A DNA stretch of 38,600 nucleotides. Origin: an uncultured Caryophanales bacterium. GTDB taxonomy: Bacteria > Bacillota_I > Bacilli_A > RFN20 > CAG-826. The notes under the pieces were generated by a model. The model was not told the DNA's origin, did not search any database, and saw only the letters and a program-made list of their open reading frames with translations. The position numbers and the translations under genes are program-made. Where the stretch lies: assembly GCA_905197045.1 (NCBI GenBank), contig CAJJXG010000014.1, forward strand, positions 1 to 38,600, given 5' to 3'. Positions 17,998 to 26,801 of the stretch are shown here, piece by piece. Numbering within the stretch: position 1 is the stretch's first letter; the number at the start of each line of letters is the position of its first letter.

Positions 17998-18636
17998 ATG
18001 ACTTTAGGAGAAAAGTTAAAACAATTAAGAATTAAAGAGAATTTGTCACAAGAAGATTTAGCTAATAAGCTTAATGTTTCAAGACAAGCAATAAGTAAAC
18101 GGGAGCAGAATTTATCTTTGCCAGATACTAATAATCTTATTTTGATCGCCAAAATTTTTCATATAACTCTTGATGAACTAGTTAATTATAATGGTGATTT
18201 AAATAATGTTAGTGAGACAAAAGAAAATAAAGACAACATCGAAGAAAAAGAAAATAATGATGAAACAATAGAGGAACAGGAAGAAAAAGACTATGAAGTT
18301 TTTGAAAAATCACCTCTTTTTGCTCTTCTTTCTTCCTTAATTTTTGTTGCTTGTTTTTTAGTTTTTATTTTAGTTGGAGTTTATGTTAGTGGAGGATGGA
18401 CTTATTCTTGGATTTCTTTATTGTTTATTCCAGTCTTCCTTTCTTTAATTGAAAGTATTAAAAGGAAAAGAATTAGTGCTTTTCTTTTTCCAGTTTTAAT
18501 TGTTGCAATTTATATGATTCTTGGACTAGTTTTTGGTTTATGGCATCCTTATTGGTTTATCTTTTTATTTATTCCACTTTTTTATATTATTGCTGAAGCC
18601 ATCGATCGAGCTTATTTTGTTAAAAAGAATAAATAA
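17998..18636 (+). CDS. XRE-family regulator with C-terminal membrane domain
   Basis: A 212-residue protein. The N-terminal helix-turn-helix (about 5-60) has the classic L-S-Q-E-D-L-A-x-x-L-N-V-S-R-Q-A-I-S-K pattern. An acidic linker (about 70-95) leads to a hydrophobic part with about four membrane segments (about 100-205). Such membrane-tethered XRE proteins are common in Bacillota, and their signal is mostly unknown. AAAGGAGAAAG is a good ribosome-binding site. It appears to be transcribed alone. Confidence 0.9.
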   Translation: MTLGEKLKQLRIKENLSQEDLANKLNVSRQAISKREQNLSLPDTNNLILIAKIFHITLDELVNYNGDLNNVSETKENKDNIEEKENNDETIEEQEEKDYEVFEKSPLFALLSSLIFVACFLVFILVGVYVSGGWTYSWISLLFIPVFLSLIESIKRKRISAFLFPVLIVAIYMILGLVFGLWHPYWFIFLFIPLFYIIAEAIDRAYFVKKNK

Positions 18637-18721
18637 GCTAAATAATTATTAAAAAAGAAAACTAAGAAATAATCTTTTAAATCAAATTTACACTTCGTTA
18701 TAATTTTAAAGGTTAGTTTGT

Positions 18722-19396
18722 ATGAAGATTGGTTTAATTATAGCAACAGAAGAAGAATTTGATACACTTGTTGAAGGTTTTAAAGTTGAAGCTCATGAAG
18801 AAAAAGATGATATTTACCATACTTTTCTTTTAAATATAAACGAACATGAAGTTTATGTTGCAAAAAGCGGAATTGGAGAAATTGCAGCAAGTAGCTTAAC
18901 TCAATACCTCATTACAAAATATGATGTAAAGCTAATTTTAAATTATGGTGTAGTTGGTGCTTTAAAACCTAATTTTAAAATTGGCGATTATGGAATTTTA
19001 AAAAGTGTCGTGCATTATGATTTTGATATTTCTGGAATTGATGATATTAATGAAGCAACTTATGAAGAAATTGGCCATTATGAAATTCCACTTACTAGAA
19101 AATATATCGACCTTGTTAAAAAAGTTAATCCTAATCTTCCTGAACTCATTTGTGCAAGTGGTGATAAATTTATTACTAATAAAGAATTTAAGGAAAATTT
19201 AGTAAAAAAGTTTAACGCTGATATTTGCGATATGGAAAGTGCTGGAATTGTTTTAACTGCTTTAAAAAATAAAGTTGAAGTGTTCTCTTTAAAAGGAGTA
19301 AGTGATTCTGCTAGTGATGAAGAATATTTAAATTTTGCTAAAAAAACTTGTGAAGTATTATTTAAAGTTTTAAAAGAAATTTTATTTTCTCTTTAA
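18722..19396 (+). CDS. mtnN: MTA/SAH nucleosidase-family protein
   Basis: A 224-residue protein of the purine/uridine phosphorylase-like (PNP_UDP_1) fold. It has the MtnN-type start IGLIIATEEEF, then SGIGEIAASS, NYGVVGAL, GDKFIT, the catalytic-region ICDMESAG and KGVSDSASDEE, with the conserved acidic residues in place. MtnN splits methylthioadenosine and S-adenosylhomocysteine to adenine and the thioribose or homocysteine product. Some motifs, such as NYGVVGAL, are diverged from the usual N-T-G-S-A-G-G, so substrate range is less certain than family. Confidence 0.8.
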   Translation: MKIGLIIATEEEFDTLVEGFKVEAHEEKDDIYHTFLLNINEHEVYVAKSGIGEIAASSLTQYLITKYDVKLILNYGVVGALKPNFKIGDYGILKSVVHYDFDISGIDDINEATYEEIGHYEIPLTRKYIDLVKKVNPNLPELICASGDKFITNKEFKENLVKKFNADICDMESAGIVLTALKNKVEVFSLKGVSDSASDEEYLNFAKKTCEVLFKVLKEILFSL

Positions 19397-19433
19397 CTAA
19401 AAAAGGACTATATTAATCTACTGGAGTTAGTTT

Positions 19434-20240
19434 ATGGAAATTTTAATTACTTTTTTAGGCTTGATTATTCCTTTTATTGGTACAACATTAGGTTCTAGTT
19501 TCATTTATATATTTAAGAATAAAGGAATGAGTGTAAATCTAGGCAAAATTTTTAATGGTTTTGCCGCTGGAGTTATGCTTGCAGCATCCTTTTTTGGCTT
19601 AATGTTACCTGCACTTGAATATCAAATTGATTATATGCCAACAATTTTAGTGGTTATAATTTCTTTTTTAATCGGGGTTGCTCTTATTTTTTGTATTGAT
19701 CATTTTGTTCCTCATTTTCATAGTCAAGAAAACTATGAAGAAGGTATTAAAACACAAAAAATATCTAAAGATCAAAAAATGTTTTTGGCAGTTTTAATTC
19801 ATAACGTACCAGAAGGTTTATCGGTAGGTGTTACTTTTGGCGTAGCTCTTGCTAATTTAACAAGTGGAAATGATATTTTTACTATCATGAGCTCAGCTTT
19901 AATGTTAAGTCTTGGAGTAGCAATTCAAAATATTCCAGAAGGAGCAATCGTGTCTTTACCATTTAAAGAAGAAACTAATTCTGCAAATAAAGCTTTCCTT
20001 TATGGAATGTTTAGTGGAATCATTGAACCAATTGTTGCAATTTTTGGTGTTTTACTAGCTTATTATATTCAACCTTTAATGCCTTGGGCTCTTGCTTTAG
20101 CAGCTGGATGCATGATTTATGTTACTATTGAAGATTTAATACCAACAGCGGTAAGCGGGGAAGGCAAAAATCACTATGGAATTATTTCTTTTATAGTGGG
20201 ATTTTTAATTATGATGAGTCTTGATTATTTACTAGGATAA
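19434..20240 (+). CDS. ZIP-family metal transporter
   Basis: A 268-residue membrane protein with about eight membrane segments. It carries the two ZIP metal-binding motifs, HNVPEGLSVG and QNIPEGAIVSLP, and a histidine-bearing loop (HFVPHFHS) between segments. This is the GufA/ZupT-like branch, which takes up zinc or other divalent metals across the cytoplasmic membrane. GGAG lies 7 nt ahead of the ATG. Its 3' end overlaps the end of the opposite-strand gene by 16 nt. Confidence 0.9.
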   Translation: MEILITFLGLIIPFIGTTLGSSFIYIFKNKGMSVNLGKIFNGFAAGVMLAASFFGLMLPALEYQIDYMPTILVVIISFLIGVALIFCIDHFVPHFHSQENYEEGIKTQKISKDQKMFLAVLIHNVPEGLSVGVTFGVALANLTSGNDIFTIMSSALMLSLGVAIQNIPEGAIVSLPFKEETNSANKAFLYGMFSGIIEPIVAIFGVLLAYYIQPLMPWALALAAGCMIYVTIEDLIPTAVSGEGKNHYGIISFIVGFLIMMSLDYLLG

Positions 20241-21103
20241 TCAAGATAGTTTTCATCAATCATTAAAGCGTATTTTTTATTAAAAACCTTGCAAATCTCA
20301 ATTAAATCCTTTGATAAATAAGTTAAAGCTTTAGAATTTATTTTCTTTATTTCTTCCTTTTTTGAAGAAGATAAAGAGGAAGTTATTTTATATCCTTCTT
20401 TATTATTTTTGTTTAAATAATAAGCTTCGCTTAAAGCTAAAACCATATCAGAAATCGTATCACTATCGCCACCTATTGAGATGGCATTTTTTAAAGCGTC
20501 AAGATAATCTGTACTAATTAAAAAGAGATAGATAGCTTGCGGAACTGATTTTTGACAAGACATTTCAAACTTATAGTTATTAACTAATTCACGATAATCA
20601 AAATCTAAGGAATAATAACTACTTTCAATATAATTTTTAATCTCGCTTTTACTTGCGCCATGAAGCAAAAGAAAAATAGAAGTAGCAATACTTCTTGCTC
20701 CTTTAATGCCTTCTTCATGATTATGAGTAATTGAAGTTATAAAATCAGAAAGCTTGATGACTTCATTTAAATTTTTTGCAATATAGGCTACAGGAGATAT
20801 GCGCATTGCAGCACCATTTCCATAACTATTATAAGCTGATGAAGAATCACTTTTTAACCATTTTAAAAAGCTAGGTCCATAACCAGCGTTAATATATTTT
20901 AAAGAGGTTTCTTTAATTATTTTAATAAGTTCGTCACGATTTAAACTTTTATTAAATTTAAGAAAATAGTTAGAAACTGCAAGAGTTAAAACTGAATCAT
21001 CAGTAAAACGTGTTGTTTTGTTAAAAAAAGAAAACTCTTTTGACTTAACGTTATTGAACTCAAAAGCAGAGCCAATGATATCTCCAACAAGTGCACCAAA
21101 CAT
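20225..21103 (-). CDS. ADP-ribosylglycohydrolase family protein
   Basis: A 292-residue protein of the DraG/ARH family, which removes ADP-ribose from modified proteins or small molecules with the help of two metal ions. The metal motifs are visible: GDIIGSAFE (7-15), FTDDS (33-37), the THNH stretch in the middle, and GGDSDTIS (211-218). I chose ATG 21103 over an in-frame TTG at 21109. TATAAT ends 6 nt ahead of that ATG and no Shine-Dalgarno is seen, so the mRNA may be leaderless. No partner ADP-ribosyltransferase is seen nearby. Confidence 0.88.
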   Translation of the reverse strand: MFGALVGDIIGSAFEFNNVKSKEFSFFNKTTRFTDDSVLTLAVSNYFLKFNKSLNRDELIKIIKETSLKYINAGYGPSFLKWLKSDSSSAYNSYGNGAAMRISPVAYIAKNLNEVIKLSDFITSITHNHEEGIKGARSIATSIFLLLHGASKSEIKNYIESSYYSLDFDYRELVNNYKFEMSCQKSVPQAIYLFLISTDYLDALKNAISIGGDSDTISDMVLALSEAYYLNKNNKEGYKITSSLSSSKKEEIKKINSKALTYLSKDLIEICKVFNKKYALMIDENYLDYPSK

Positions 21104-21109
21104 AACCAA

Positions 21110-21115
21110 ATTATA
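21110..21115 (-). promoter_or_regulatory. Perfect -10 box, leaderless spacing
   Basis: On the minus strand TATAAT lies exactly 6 nt ahead of the ATG at 21103, with no ribosome-binding site between. The -35 region is poor. Confidence 0.45.
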
Positions 21116-21157
21116 AACTAAAATTTACAATGTTTATATACCTTGAAAGCTCTTCTT

Positions 21158-21168
21158 CATGGTAGAAT
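21158..21168 (+). promoter_or_regulatory. Extended -10 box, leaderless spacing
   Basis: TGGTAGAAT (21160-21168) fits an extended -10 (TGn plus TAGAAT) and ends 6 nt before the ATG at 21175. TTGAAA at 21143-21148 is only 14 bp away, too close for a normal -35. No Shine-Dalgarno is present. Confidence 0.4.
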
Positions 21169-21174
21169 TTTTCT

Positions 21175-21936
21175 ATGAATGAATTAGAGATACATAATTT
21201 AACAAAAAAATTTAAACTAAGTAAAAAGCAACAAAAAACTAACAAAACAACCGATCCTTATTTAACAGCCCTTAAGGATTTTTCTTTAACTTTAAAAGAA
21301 GGAAAAATATTTGGTCTTTTAGGTCCTAATGGTGCTGGTAAAACAACAGCTTTAAGAATTATTTCTTCTTTAATTAAAGCTGATGAAGGAGAAGTGAAAT
21401 TAAACAATGAAGATATCTATAAAGATATATATGCTTATAGAAGAAAAGTGGGTTTTTTAACAAGTGAATTAAAACTTGATGGATTTTTCACTCCTGATTA
21501 TACCTTTACATATATGTCGCGTCTTTATGGAATTGAAGAAGACAAGATCAAACAAAATAAAGAAAGATTGTTTAATCGTTTTGGTATTAATTCATTTAAA
21601 GATGTTAAAATTTCTGATTTATCAACTGGTATGAAACAAAAAGTTTCATTAGCTATTTCGCTTTGTAATGATCCACAAATAATAATTTTTGATGAACCAA
21701 CCAATGGTCTTGATATTGTCGCTACAAAAGATGTTGAAGATTATTTACTTTCTTTAAAAAACGAAAATAAGATAATTCTTATTTCTACACACATTTTTTC
21801 ACTTATTGAAAAACTATGTGATGAAGTTGCTATTATACTTCATGGTAATAAAGTAATTGAAGGTGACCTCAAAGAATTAGCAAAAGAAAAGAGCTTAAGT
21901 GAATTATTCTTCGAGCTTTATAAGGAGGAAGAATAA
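21175..21936 (+). CDS. natA: ABC transporter ATP-binding protein (NatA-like)
   Basis: A 253-residue ABC ATPase with Walker A GPNGAGKT, signature LSTGMKQKVSLA, Walker B IIIFDEPTNGLD and the switch histidine in STHIFSLIE. The next gene, 2 nt on, encodes a NatB-type permease, so the pair forms an exporter, sodium being the known substrate of NatAB. Substrate is inferred only from this pairing. The N-terminus has a basic insertion (about 12-26) not typical of the family. A leaderless start is likely. Confidence 0.85.
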   Translation: MNELEIHNLTKKFKLSKKQQKTNKTTDPYLTALKDFSLTLKEGKIFGLLGPNGAGKTTALRIISSLIKADEGEVKLNNEDIYKDIYAYRRKVGFLTSELKLDGFFTPDYTFTYMSRLYGIEEDKIKQNKERLFNRFGINSFKDVKISDLSTGMKQKVSLAISLCNDPQIIIFDEPTNGLDIVATKDVEDYLLSLKNENKIILISTHIFSLIEKLCDEVAIILHGNKVIEGDLKELAKEKSLSELFFELYKEEE

Positions 21937-21938
21937 TA

Positions 21939-23156
21939 ATGAAAAATATAAAAACAATCTTTTTTAAAGAACTTAGAAGATTTTTTACGGAACCTCGAAT
22001 GCTTGCGGCTTTATTTTTGCCTGGCATTATAATTTATATTTTTTATTCCTTAATGGGCACATTTATGGAATCCTCTTTTGCTCCAAGTAGTGGTAAGCCA
22101 GAAAATTATACTTATCAAATTGTTGCAACAAATAATTATTCTTCGACTGATGAAGTAGCACCTTTAATTTTTGATGTTTTTGATGCTTATTTACCAATCA
22201 ATGAAAGCAGCAATAAAAGTGAATATCATTATATTAATTTAGATCAGGTTTCAGAATATAAAGAAGGTCTTTCAAATCACGAATACGATTTATTAATTGT
22301 CTTTAATGATAATTTTGAGGATTCTTTAAAGGGTGAAATTAGTTCAACTAAAACAAATATTTCCCTTTATTATGATGGAAGTGATTCTATTTCGACTTAT
22401 TTATATACAGTATTTACTTCTTTAGTCGATACAACATATACCAATTTTACAGTTAATATTGAAAATGGAATTTATGTCGATGGTAACGTGAGCCCAGAAA
22501 ATTACACATTTAAAAATATTATGAGTTTTGTTGTGCCTCTTGTTACAATTTCACTTTTGTTTTCTACTGTTATTTCAATTTGTCCTGAAGCAATTGCTGG
22601 CGAAAAAGAAAGAGGTACGCTTGCTTCTTTATTAATGACTCCAATGAAACGAACCGAATTAGTAATTGGAAAAATTAGCGCCTTATCTATCGTAAGTTTA
22701 TCAAGTGGATTAGTTTCTTTTTTAGGTTTAGTTATTTCTTTACCTAATTTATATGGTGGTGGAATGACTTTGGGTAGTTTATTTTCACCAGCTAGTTTTA
22801 TAATGCTTTTACTTTTAATTCTTACGACACTTTGTGTTTTTGTGACTCTTGGTTTAGTTATCTCAGCTTTTTCAAAATCAATTAAGGAAGCTGGATCTTA
22901 TTTAACACCAATTATGACTATTTTGATGGTCGCTTCTATCATTCCTTTTTCAATCGATATGAGTGGAATTGGTTATGCTTTTATTCCTTTACTTAATATT
23001 GTTTCATCAATGAATCTTTTAATTAGAGAAACAAATCTTGATTTATTATTACCATATATTTCAATTACCGCCGTCATGAATATTGTTCTTTCTGGAGTTT
23101 TAATTTTTATCACTGCAAAATTATTTAATTCCGAAAAAATCATGTTTCAACGATAA
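21939..23156 (+). CDS. natB: ABC-2 permease (NatB-like)
   Basis: A 405-residue permease with one N-terminal membrane segment (about 22-42), a large extracellular domain (about 45-180) and five or six C-terminal segments. The motif IAGEKERGTLASLLMTP is the hallmark of NatB/ABC-2 proteins. AAGGAGGAAG, inside the end of the upstream gene, is its ribosome-binding site. It is the membrane partner of the ATPase just upstream. A NatB role in sodium export is known for the family; here it is inference. Confidence 0.85.
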   Translation: MKNIKTIFFKELRRFFTEPRMLAALFLPGIIIYIFYSLMGTFMESSFAPSSGKPENYTYQIVATNNYSSTDEVAPLIFDVFDAYLPINESSNKSEYHYINLDQVSEYKEGLSNHEYDLLIVFNDNFEDSLKGEISSTKTNISLYYDGSDSISTYLYTVFTSLVDTTYTNFTVNIENGIYVDGNVSPENYTFKNIMSFVVPLVTISLLFSTVISICPEAIAGEKERGTLASLLMTPMKRTELVIGKISALSIVSLSSGLVSFLGLVISLPNLYGGGMTLGSLFSPASFIMLLLLILTTLCVFVTLGLVISAFSKSIKEAGSYLTPIMTILMVASIIPFSIDMSGIGYAFIPLLNIVSSMNLLIRETNLDLLLPYISITAVMNIVLSGVLIFITAKLFNSEKIMFQR

Positions 23157-23187
23157 AATAGTTAGGATTTGCAGGCTTTTTAATCAT

Positions 23188-23215
23188 TTTACAATTTTAG
23201 AAATAGCGTTAAAAT
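23188..23215 (+). promoter_or_regulatory. Candidate promoter of the nitroreductase gene
   Basis: TTTACA (23188-23193), a 16-bp spacer and TAAAAT (23210-23215) precede the gene at 23246. GTGGAGGAAAG lies just before the ATG. Confidence 0.45.
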
Positions 23216-23245
23216 TATAACAAAGACACAAGTGGAGGAAAGATA

Positions 23246-23773
23246 ATGGATGCAATTGAATGCTTATTAACAAGACGTAGTGTTAGAGAATATCTTGATA
23301 AGGATGTAAAAGAAGAGGATATTAAAACCATTTTAAAATGTGCTAGTTTTGCTCCTAGCGCCATGAATAACCAATCCTGGCATTTTTCAGTTGTCACTAA
23401 TAAAGAGTGGCAGTTAAAAATGAGCAAGATTATCGCTAGATATATGAATAGAGATAGTTATCATGTTACTTATCATGCTCCAGTTTTGATAATTGTAAGC
23501 GATAAAATTAGTGATCATTTAATTTATGAACATGACGGAAGTTGCGCTCTTGAAAATATCTTTTTAAGTGCTCATGCATTAGGCTTAGGTTCTGTTTGGA
23601 TTAATCAACTTGGAGAACCTGAACTTTATCATGATGAAGAATTTTTGAAACTTTTGAAGGAAGCTGGCTTGCCTGAAGGCTATCGCGTTATAGGTTCTGC
23701 CGCCATTGGTTATCCTAAAACTGTTCCCGAAGCAAAAGAGAGAAAAACAGGTAATCTGACCTTCTTAAAATAA
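23246..23773 (+). CDS. Nitroreductase-family flavoprotein
   Basis: A 175-residue protein with the family's FMN-binding elements: the N-terminal TRRSVREY, SFAPSAMNNQSWHF in the first third, and the LENIFLSAHALGLGSVWI helix that contacts the flavin. Members reduce nitro compounds, quinones or flavins with NAD(P)H in the cytoplasm. It has a strong ribosome-binding site, its own likely promoter, and a terminator behind it. The physiological substrate cannot be told from sequence. Confidence 0.9.
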   Translation: MDAIECLLTRRSVREYLDKDVKEEDIKTILKCASFAPSAMNNQSWHFSVVTNKEWQLKMSKIIARYMNRDSYHVTYHAPVLIIVSDKISDHLIYEHDGSCALENIFLSAHALGLGSVWINQLGEPELYHDEEFLKLLKEAGLPEGYRVIGSAAIGYPKTVPEAKERKTGNLTFLK

Positions 23774-23801
23774 AAATAATGAACTTTTGCAGGCTTTTTT
23801 C

Positions 23802-23833
23802 AAAAAATAGTGGCTAAAAATCCACTATTTTTT
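23802..23833. terminator. Perfect 12-bp bidirectional terminator
   Basis: AAAAAATAGTGG (23802-23813) and CCACTATTTTTT (23822-23833) pair perfectly around an 8-nt loop, with the A-run and T-run on either side. It closes the nitroreductase unit. Confidence 0.9.
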
Positions 23834-23962
23834 GTTTTCAATGTCTCTAATGCGTTTTAACTCAAGCAAAATTAATGATTTTGAAGTAGAAAATGGTTAG
23901 TTTTAGAACACTTTTTGCTAGTTTTAACGCAATTTCATATTTAGGTATTTTTTAATATTATG

Positions 23963-23968
23963 TATAAT
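23963..23968 (+). promoter_or_regulatory. -10 box of the FAD-dehydrogenase/cdaA unit
   Basis: TATAAT lies 20 nt before the ATG at 23989. TTTAGG at 23940-23945 is a weak -35 with 17-bp spacing. It probably drives the whole unit down to 29535. Confidence 0.4.
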
Positions 23969-23988
23969 ATTAAACGGTGAGGGTATGT

Positions 23989-25413
23989 ATGGAGAACTTT
24001 GATGTTATTGTAGTAGGGGCTGGACCTTGTGGAATTTATCTATGTTATGAATTAATCAAGAAAAATCCATCTTTAAAAGTATTACTTCTTGATAAAGGTA
24101 AGGATATTTATCATCGAACTTGCCCAATTCTAGAAGGCAAGATCAAACAATGTCCACAAGATATTTTTGGTAAAAGTGAATGCTATCCAAGTTGTTCAAT
24201 GACTAGTGGCTTTGGAGGATGCGGAGCATTTTCTGATGGAAAATTCAATATAACCAGTGAGTTTGGTGGTTGGATGAGTGATTATCTACCAAAAGATGAA
24301 GTTGTCAATTTAATTCGCTATGTTGATGAAATTAATTTAAAACATGGTGCTCCTCAAAAAATAACCGATCCTAATACCAAAGAGATTTTGGATATTGAAA
24401 GAAGAGGCTTGGCGGTTGGCTTAAAACTTTTACGTAGTCAAGTTCGTCATTTAGGTACCGAAGTCAATTTAAAACTTCTTCAATCAATTTATGAAGAGCT
24501 TCTCGCAAATGGCGTAAAAATGAAGTTTAATACCGAAATTAAAGATGTTCTTGTTAATAAAGATAGTTCAATTGACGGTGTAATTGATTCAAAAAACGAA
24601 GAATATCATGGTAAATACGTTGTTTTAAACGTTGGAAGACCTGGCTCACAATGGCTTTCAAAATGTTTAAGAAAGCATCGTATTAAGCTTACTAATAACC
24701 GCGTTGATATTGGGGTTAGAGTTGAAACAAATGATGTTATCATGAGTGAAATCAACGAAAAACTTTACGAAGGCAAATTTATTTATTCAACAAGTGTCGG
24801 CACAAGTGTTAGAACTTTCTGCTCTAATCCAAGTGGCCATGTTGTTGTTGAAAACAATAATGGCATTATCACTGCTAATGGACATGCTTATAATTCTAGC
24901 GATTTAGGAAGTAATAATACTAATTTTGCCCTTTTAGTTTCTCATACTTTTACTGAACCTTTTAAAGATAGCAATGAATATGCTGAAGATATTTCTGCCT
25001 TAGCCAATAAATTATCTAATGGCACAGTTATAGTTCAAAGATATGGTGATTTAATTAAAGGCCGTAGAAGTACTTATAAACGAATTGAAGAAGGTTTTGT
25101 TAACCCAACTTTAAAAGAAGCTGTTCCTGGTGATTTAGGTCTTGTTTTACCTTATAAAACAATGCAATCAATTATTGAAATGATTCAAGCTTTAGACCAC
25201 ATTACTCCAGGTATTGCTAATGCTCACACCCTTTTATATGGAGTTGAGGCCAAATTTTATAGTGACCGAGTTGAATGCAATGACCATTTTGAAACCAAGA
25301 TTAAAAATCTTTATGTTGGTGGAGATGGGGCTGGCATAACAAGAGGACTTGCTCAAGCTGGAGCAAATGGAGTTTATATTGCTCGTGATATTTTAGCTAA
25401 AGAAGGTGAATAA
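23989..25413 (+). CDS. FAD-dependent dehydrogenase (COG2509 type)
   Basis: A 474-residue flavoprotein. The N-terminal dinucleotide-binding motif VVGAGPCGIY (8-17) is followed by a Cys-rich stretch (roughly 44-75, with C-P, C-P-Q, C-Y-P-S-C and G-G-C-G) typical of this group, and the C-terminus has GGDGAGITRGLAQAGANG for FAD binding. ATG 23989 with GTGAGGG ahead is preferred to the upstream GTG at 23977. Enzymes of this group are widespread in Bacillota, and their substrate is unknown. It heads the run that includes cdaA, 2 nt upstream of it. Confidence 0.85.
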   Translation: MENFDVIVVGAGPCGIYLCYELIKKNPSLKVLLLDKGKDIYHRTCPILEGKIKQCPQDIFGKSECYPSCSMTSGFGGCGAFSDGKFNITSEFGGWMSDYLPKDEVVNLIRYVDEINLKHGAPQKITDPNTKEILDIERRGLAVGLKLLRSQVRHLGTEVNLKLLQSIYEELLANGVKMKFNTEIKDVLVNKDSSIDGVIDSKNEEYHGKYVVLNVGRPGSQWLSKCLRKHRIKLTNNRVDIGVRVETNDVIMSEINEKLYEGKFIYSTSVGTSVRTFCSNPSGHVVVENNNGIITANGHAYNSSDLGSNNTNFALLVSHTFTEPFKDSNEYAEDISALANKLSNGTVIVQRYGDLIKGRRSTYKRIEEGFVNPTLKEAVPGDLGLVLPYKTMQSIIEMIQALDHITPGIANAHTLLYGVEAKFYSDRVECNDHFETKIKNLYVGGDGAGITRGLAQAGANGVYIARDILAKEGE

Positions 25414-25415
25414 GA

Positions 25416-26261
25416 ATGAATCTTAATTTACTAGTTACAGTTTTTGATGGAGGAGATGCTAGCGCAATTTGCGATTTTGTTTTTGCTTTTATTGCAATTT
25501 GTGTTTTAAATCTTTTTATTGATTATTTTGTTAAAAGAAAATTTGTTTGGTACTCATTACTTGGAGCTAGCATTATTTTCATCATTTCTCATATTTTCTT
25601 ACTTCATTTCCTAGCTGAAATTTCTTTAGCAGTAATTACTGTTTTAGCTATCGTTTCAATTTTTGTTAATTTAAGTGAATTTAGACCAATTTTAGCTAAT
25701 AAATTTAATCGTGGAATTAAGCTTAAGAAAAAGAAAACCACTCTTGATGTTGATGAACCATACGCCGCAAGTGATCTTTATGACATCATTAATACAAGTG
25801 TTTTATATCTTTCTCAATATAAAATTGGAGCATTACTTTCTTTTGTTAGAAATGATAATTTAACTGAAGTTTGTGAGGATGGAAATAACGGAGTTATATT
25901 AAAAGCTCCAGTTAATGCAGAACTTATTGAAACCATTTTTTATAAAGGAACTAGACTTCATGATGGAGCAATTATCATTAAAGGCAATGTAATTTATGCG
26001 GCAGCTGTTATGTATAAAGACGTTTCTACAGCCACACTTGATGGTAAATATGGAACTCGTCATAGAGCTGCACTTGCTATTTCTACTCTTTATGATTGTG
26101 TTACTGTTGTTGTTAGTGAAGAAACTGGTAATATTTCAATCGCTTATAAAGGTGTTTTAGAACATTATAATCGCGATACTTTTAAAAACGCCTTTGCTAA
26201 TATTATGGAACAAGCCAAAACTCCAATTGATTCTCAGGAGAAAAAGGAAAATGCAGAGTAA
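25416..26261 (+). CDS. cdaA: Diadenylate cyclase CdaA
   Basis: A 281-residue membrane enzyme that makes cyclic di-AMP from two ATP. Three membrane segments fill the N-terminus (about 15-85). The DisA_N catalytic domain follows, with the active-site LHDGA (181-185) and GTRHRAA (213-219), plus VVSEETGNIS. AAGGTGAA lies ahead of the ATG. In most Bacillota cdaA is followed by cdaR and glmM. Here it is followed instead by a small unknown gene and deoD, so the usual regulator CdaR is missing from this position. Its end overlaps the next gene by 11 nt. Confidence 0.93.
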   Translation: MNLNLLVTVFDGGDASAICDFVFAFIAICVLNLFIDYFVKRKFVWYSLLGASIIFIISHIFLLHFLAEISLAVITVLAIVSIFVNLSEFRPILANKFNRGIKLKKKKTTLDVDEPYAASDLYDIINTSVLYLSQYKIGALLSFVRNDNLTEVCEDGNNGVILKAPVNAELIETIFYKGTRLHDGAIIIKGNVIYAAAVMYKDVSTATLDGKYGTRHRAALAISTLYDCVTVVVSEETGNISIAYKGVLEHYNRDTFKNAFANIMEQAKTPIDSQEKKENAE

Positions 26262-26799
26262 AGATTCGATTTACTCTTACATTATTAATGTTTTAACTCT
26301 AGCTAAGATTTCTAAAGTTGAATTAACTTTAAAGAAAAAAAGTGAAACTTTAGATAAAATTATTGCTTTATCACTTTCTGAACTCGATAAGTTTGAGGAA
26401 TTAGATACTTTAAATCCTCATCAAAACTTATCACTTAAAGTTAAATGTATTGTAATAAACGAAAAAGGAGAATATTTATTAAAAGTAAATAAAAAAAGTG
26501 AGGAGATTTTATCTTTTACACCATCTTTGTCTTTTTCTTTAAAAGATGATTTAAAAAGACGATTAAATTTAATTTTTGAAAATGAAGTTAACTTAGATTA
26601 TAAAATTGTTGATTTAATCAATTTGGCCGATTTAAAGGCAGAAAAAATCATTAAAAAAGAATTATCAAATCCGATTTATTTACTTGTCATGAAAGTTTAT
26701 ATTAATAGTAGTAAAATTAATAAGAAAGGTTTTATATTCAATAAAGATATTAATAAGGTAAACAAAATTGATAAGTTTATCTTGTTGAAGGGAGAATAG
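26251..26799 (+). CDS. Unknown small protein, possibly a degenerate Nudix fold
   Basis: A 182-residue protein that starts inside the end of cdaA. ATG 26251 with AAAAAGGAAA is preferred to an upstream start that would lie deep in cdaA. It is rich in Lys, Leu and Ile. The middle part, VKCIVINEKGEYLLKVNKK followed by a helix, resembles the opening strands of a Nudix fold, but the Nudix box (G-x5-E-x7-R-E-x-x-E-E) is not there. Thus hydrolase activity is unlikely. The coupling to cdaA hints at a role linked to c-di-AMP, which is inference. Confidence 0.6.
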   Translation: MQSKDSIYSYIINVLTLAKISKVELTLKKKSETLDKIIALSLSELDKFEELDTLNPHQNLSLKVKCIVINEKGEYLLKVNKKSEEILSFTPSLSFSLKDDLKRRLNLIFENEVNLDYKIVDLINLADLKAEKIIKKELSNPIYLLVMKVYINSSKINKKGFIFNKDINKVNKIDKFILLKGE

Positions 26800-26801
26800 A
26801 T

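Noticed and set aside
20225..21103. ADP-ribosylation toxin-antitoxin pair
   Set aside because: The hydrolase is clear, but no ADP-ribosyltransferase is encoded next to it. Its neighbours are a ZIP transporter and an ABC exporter.
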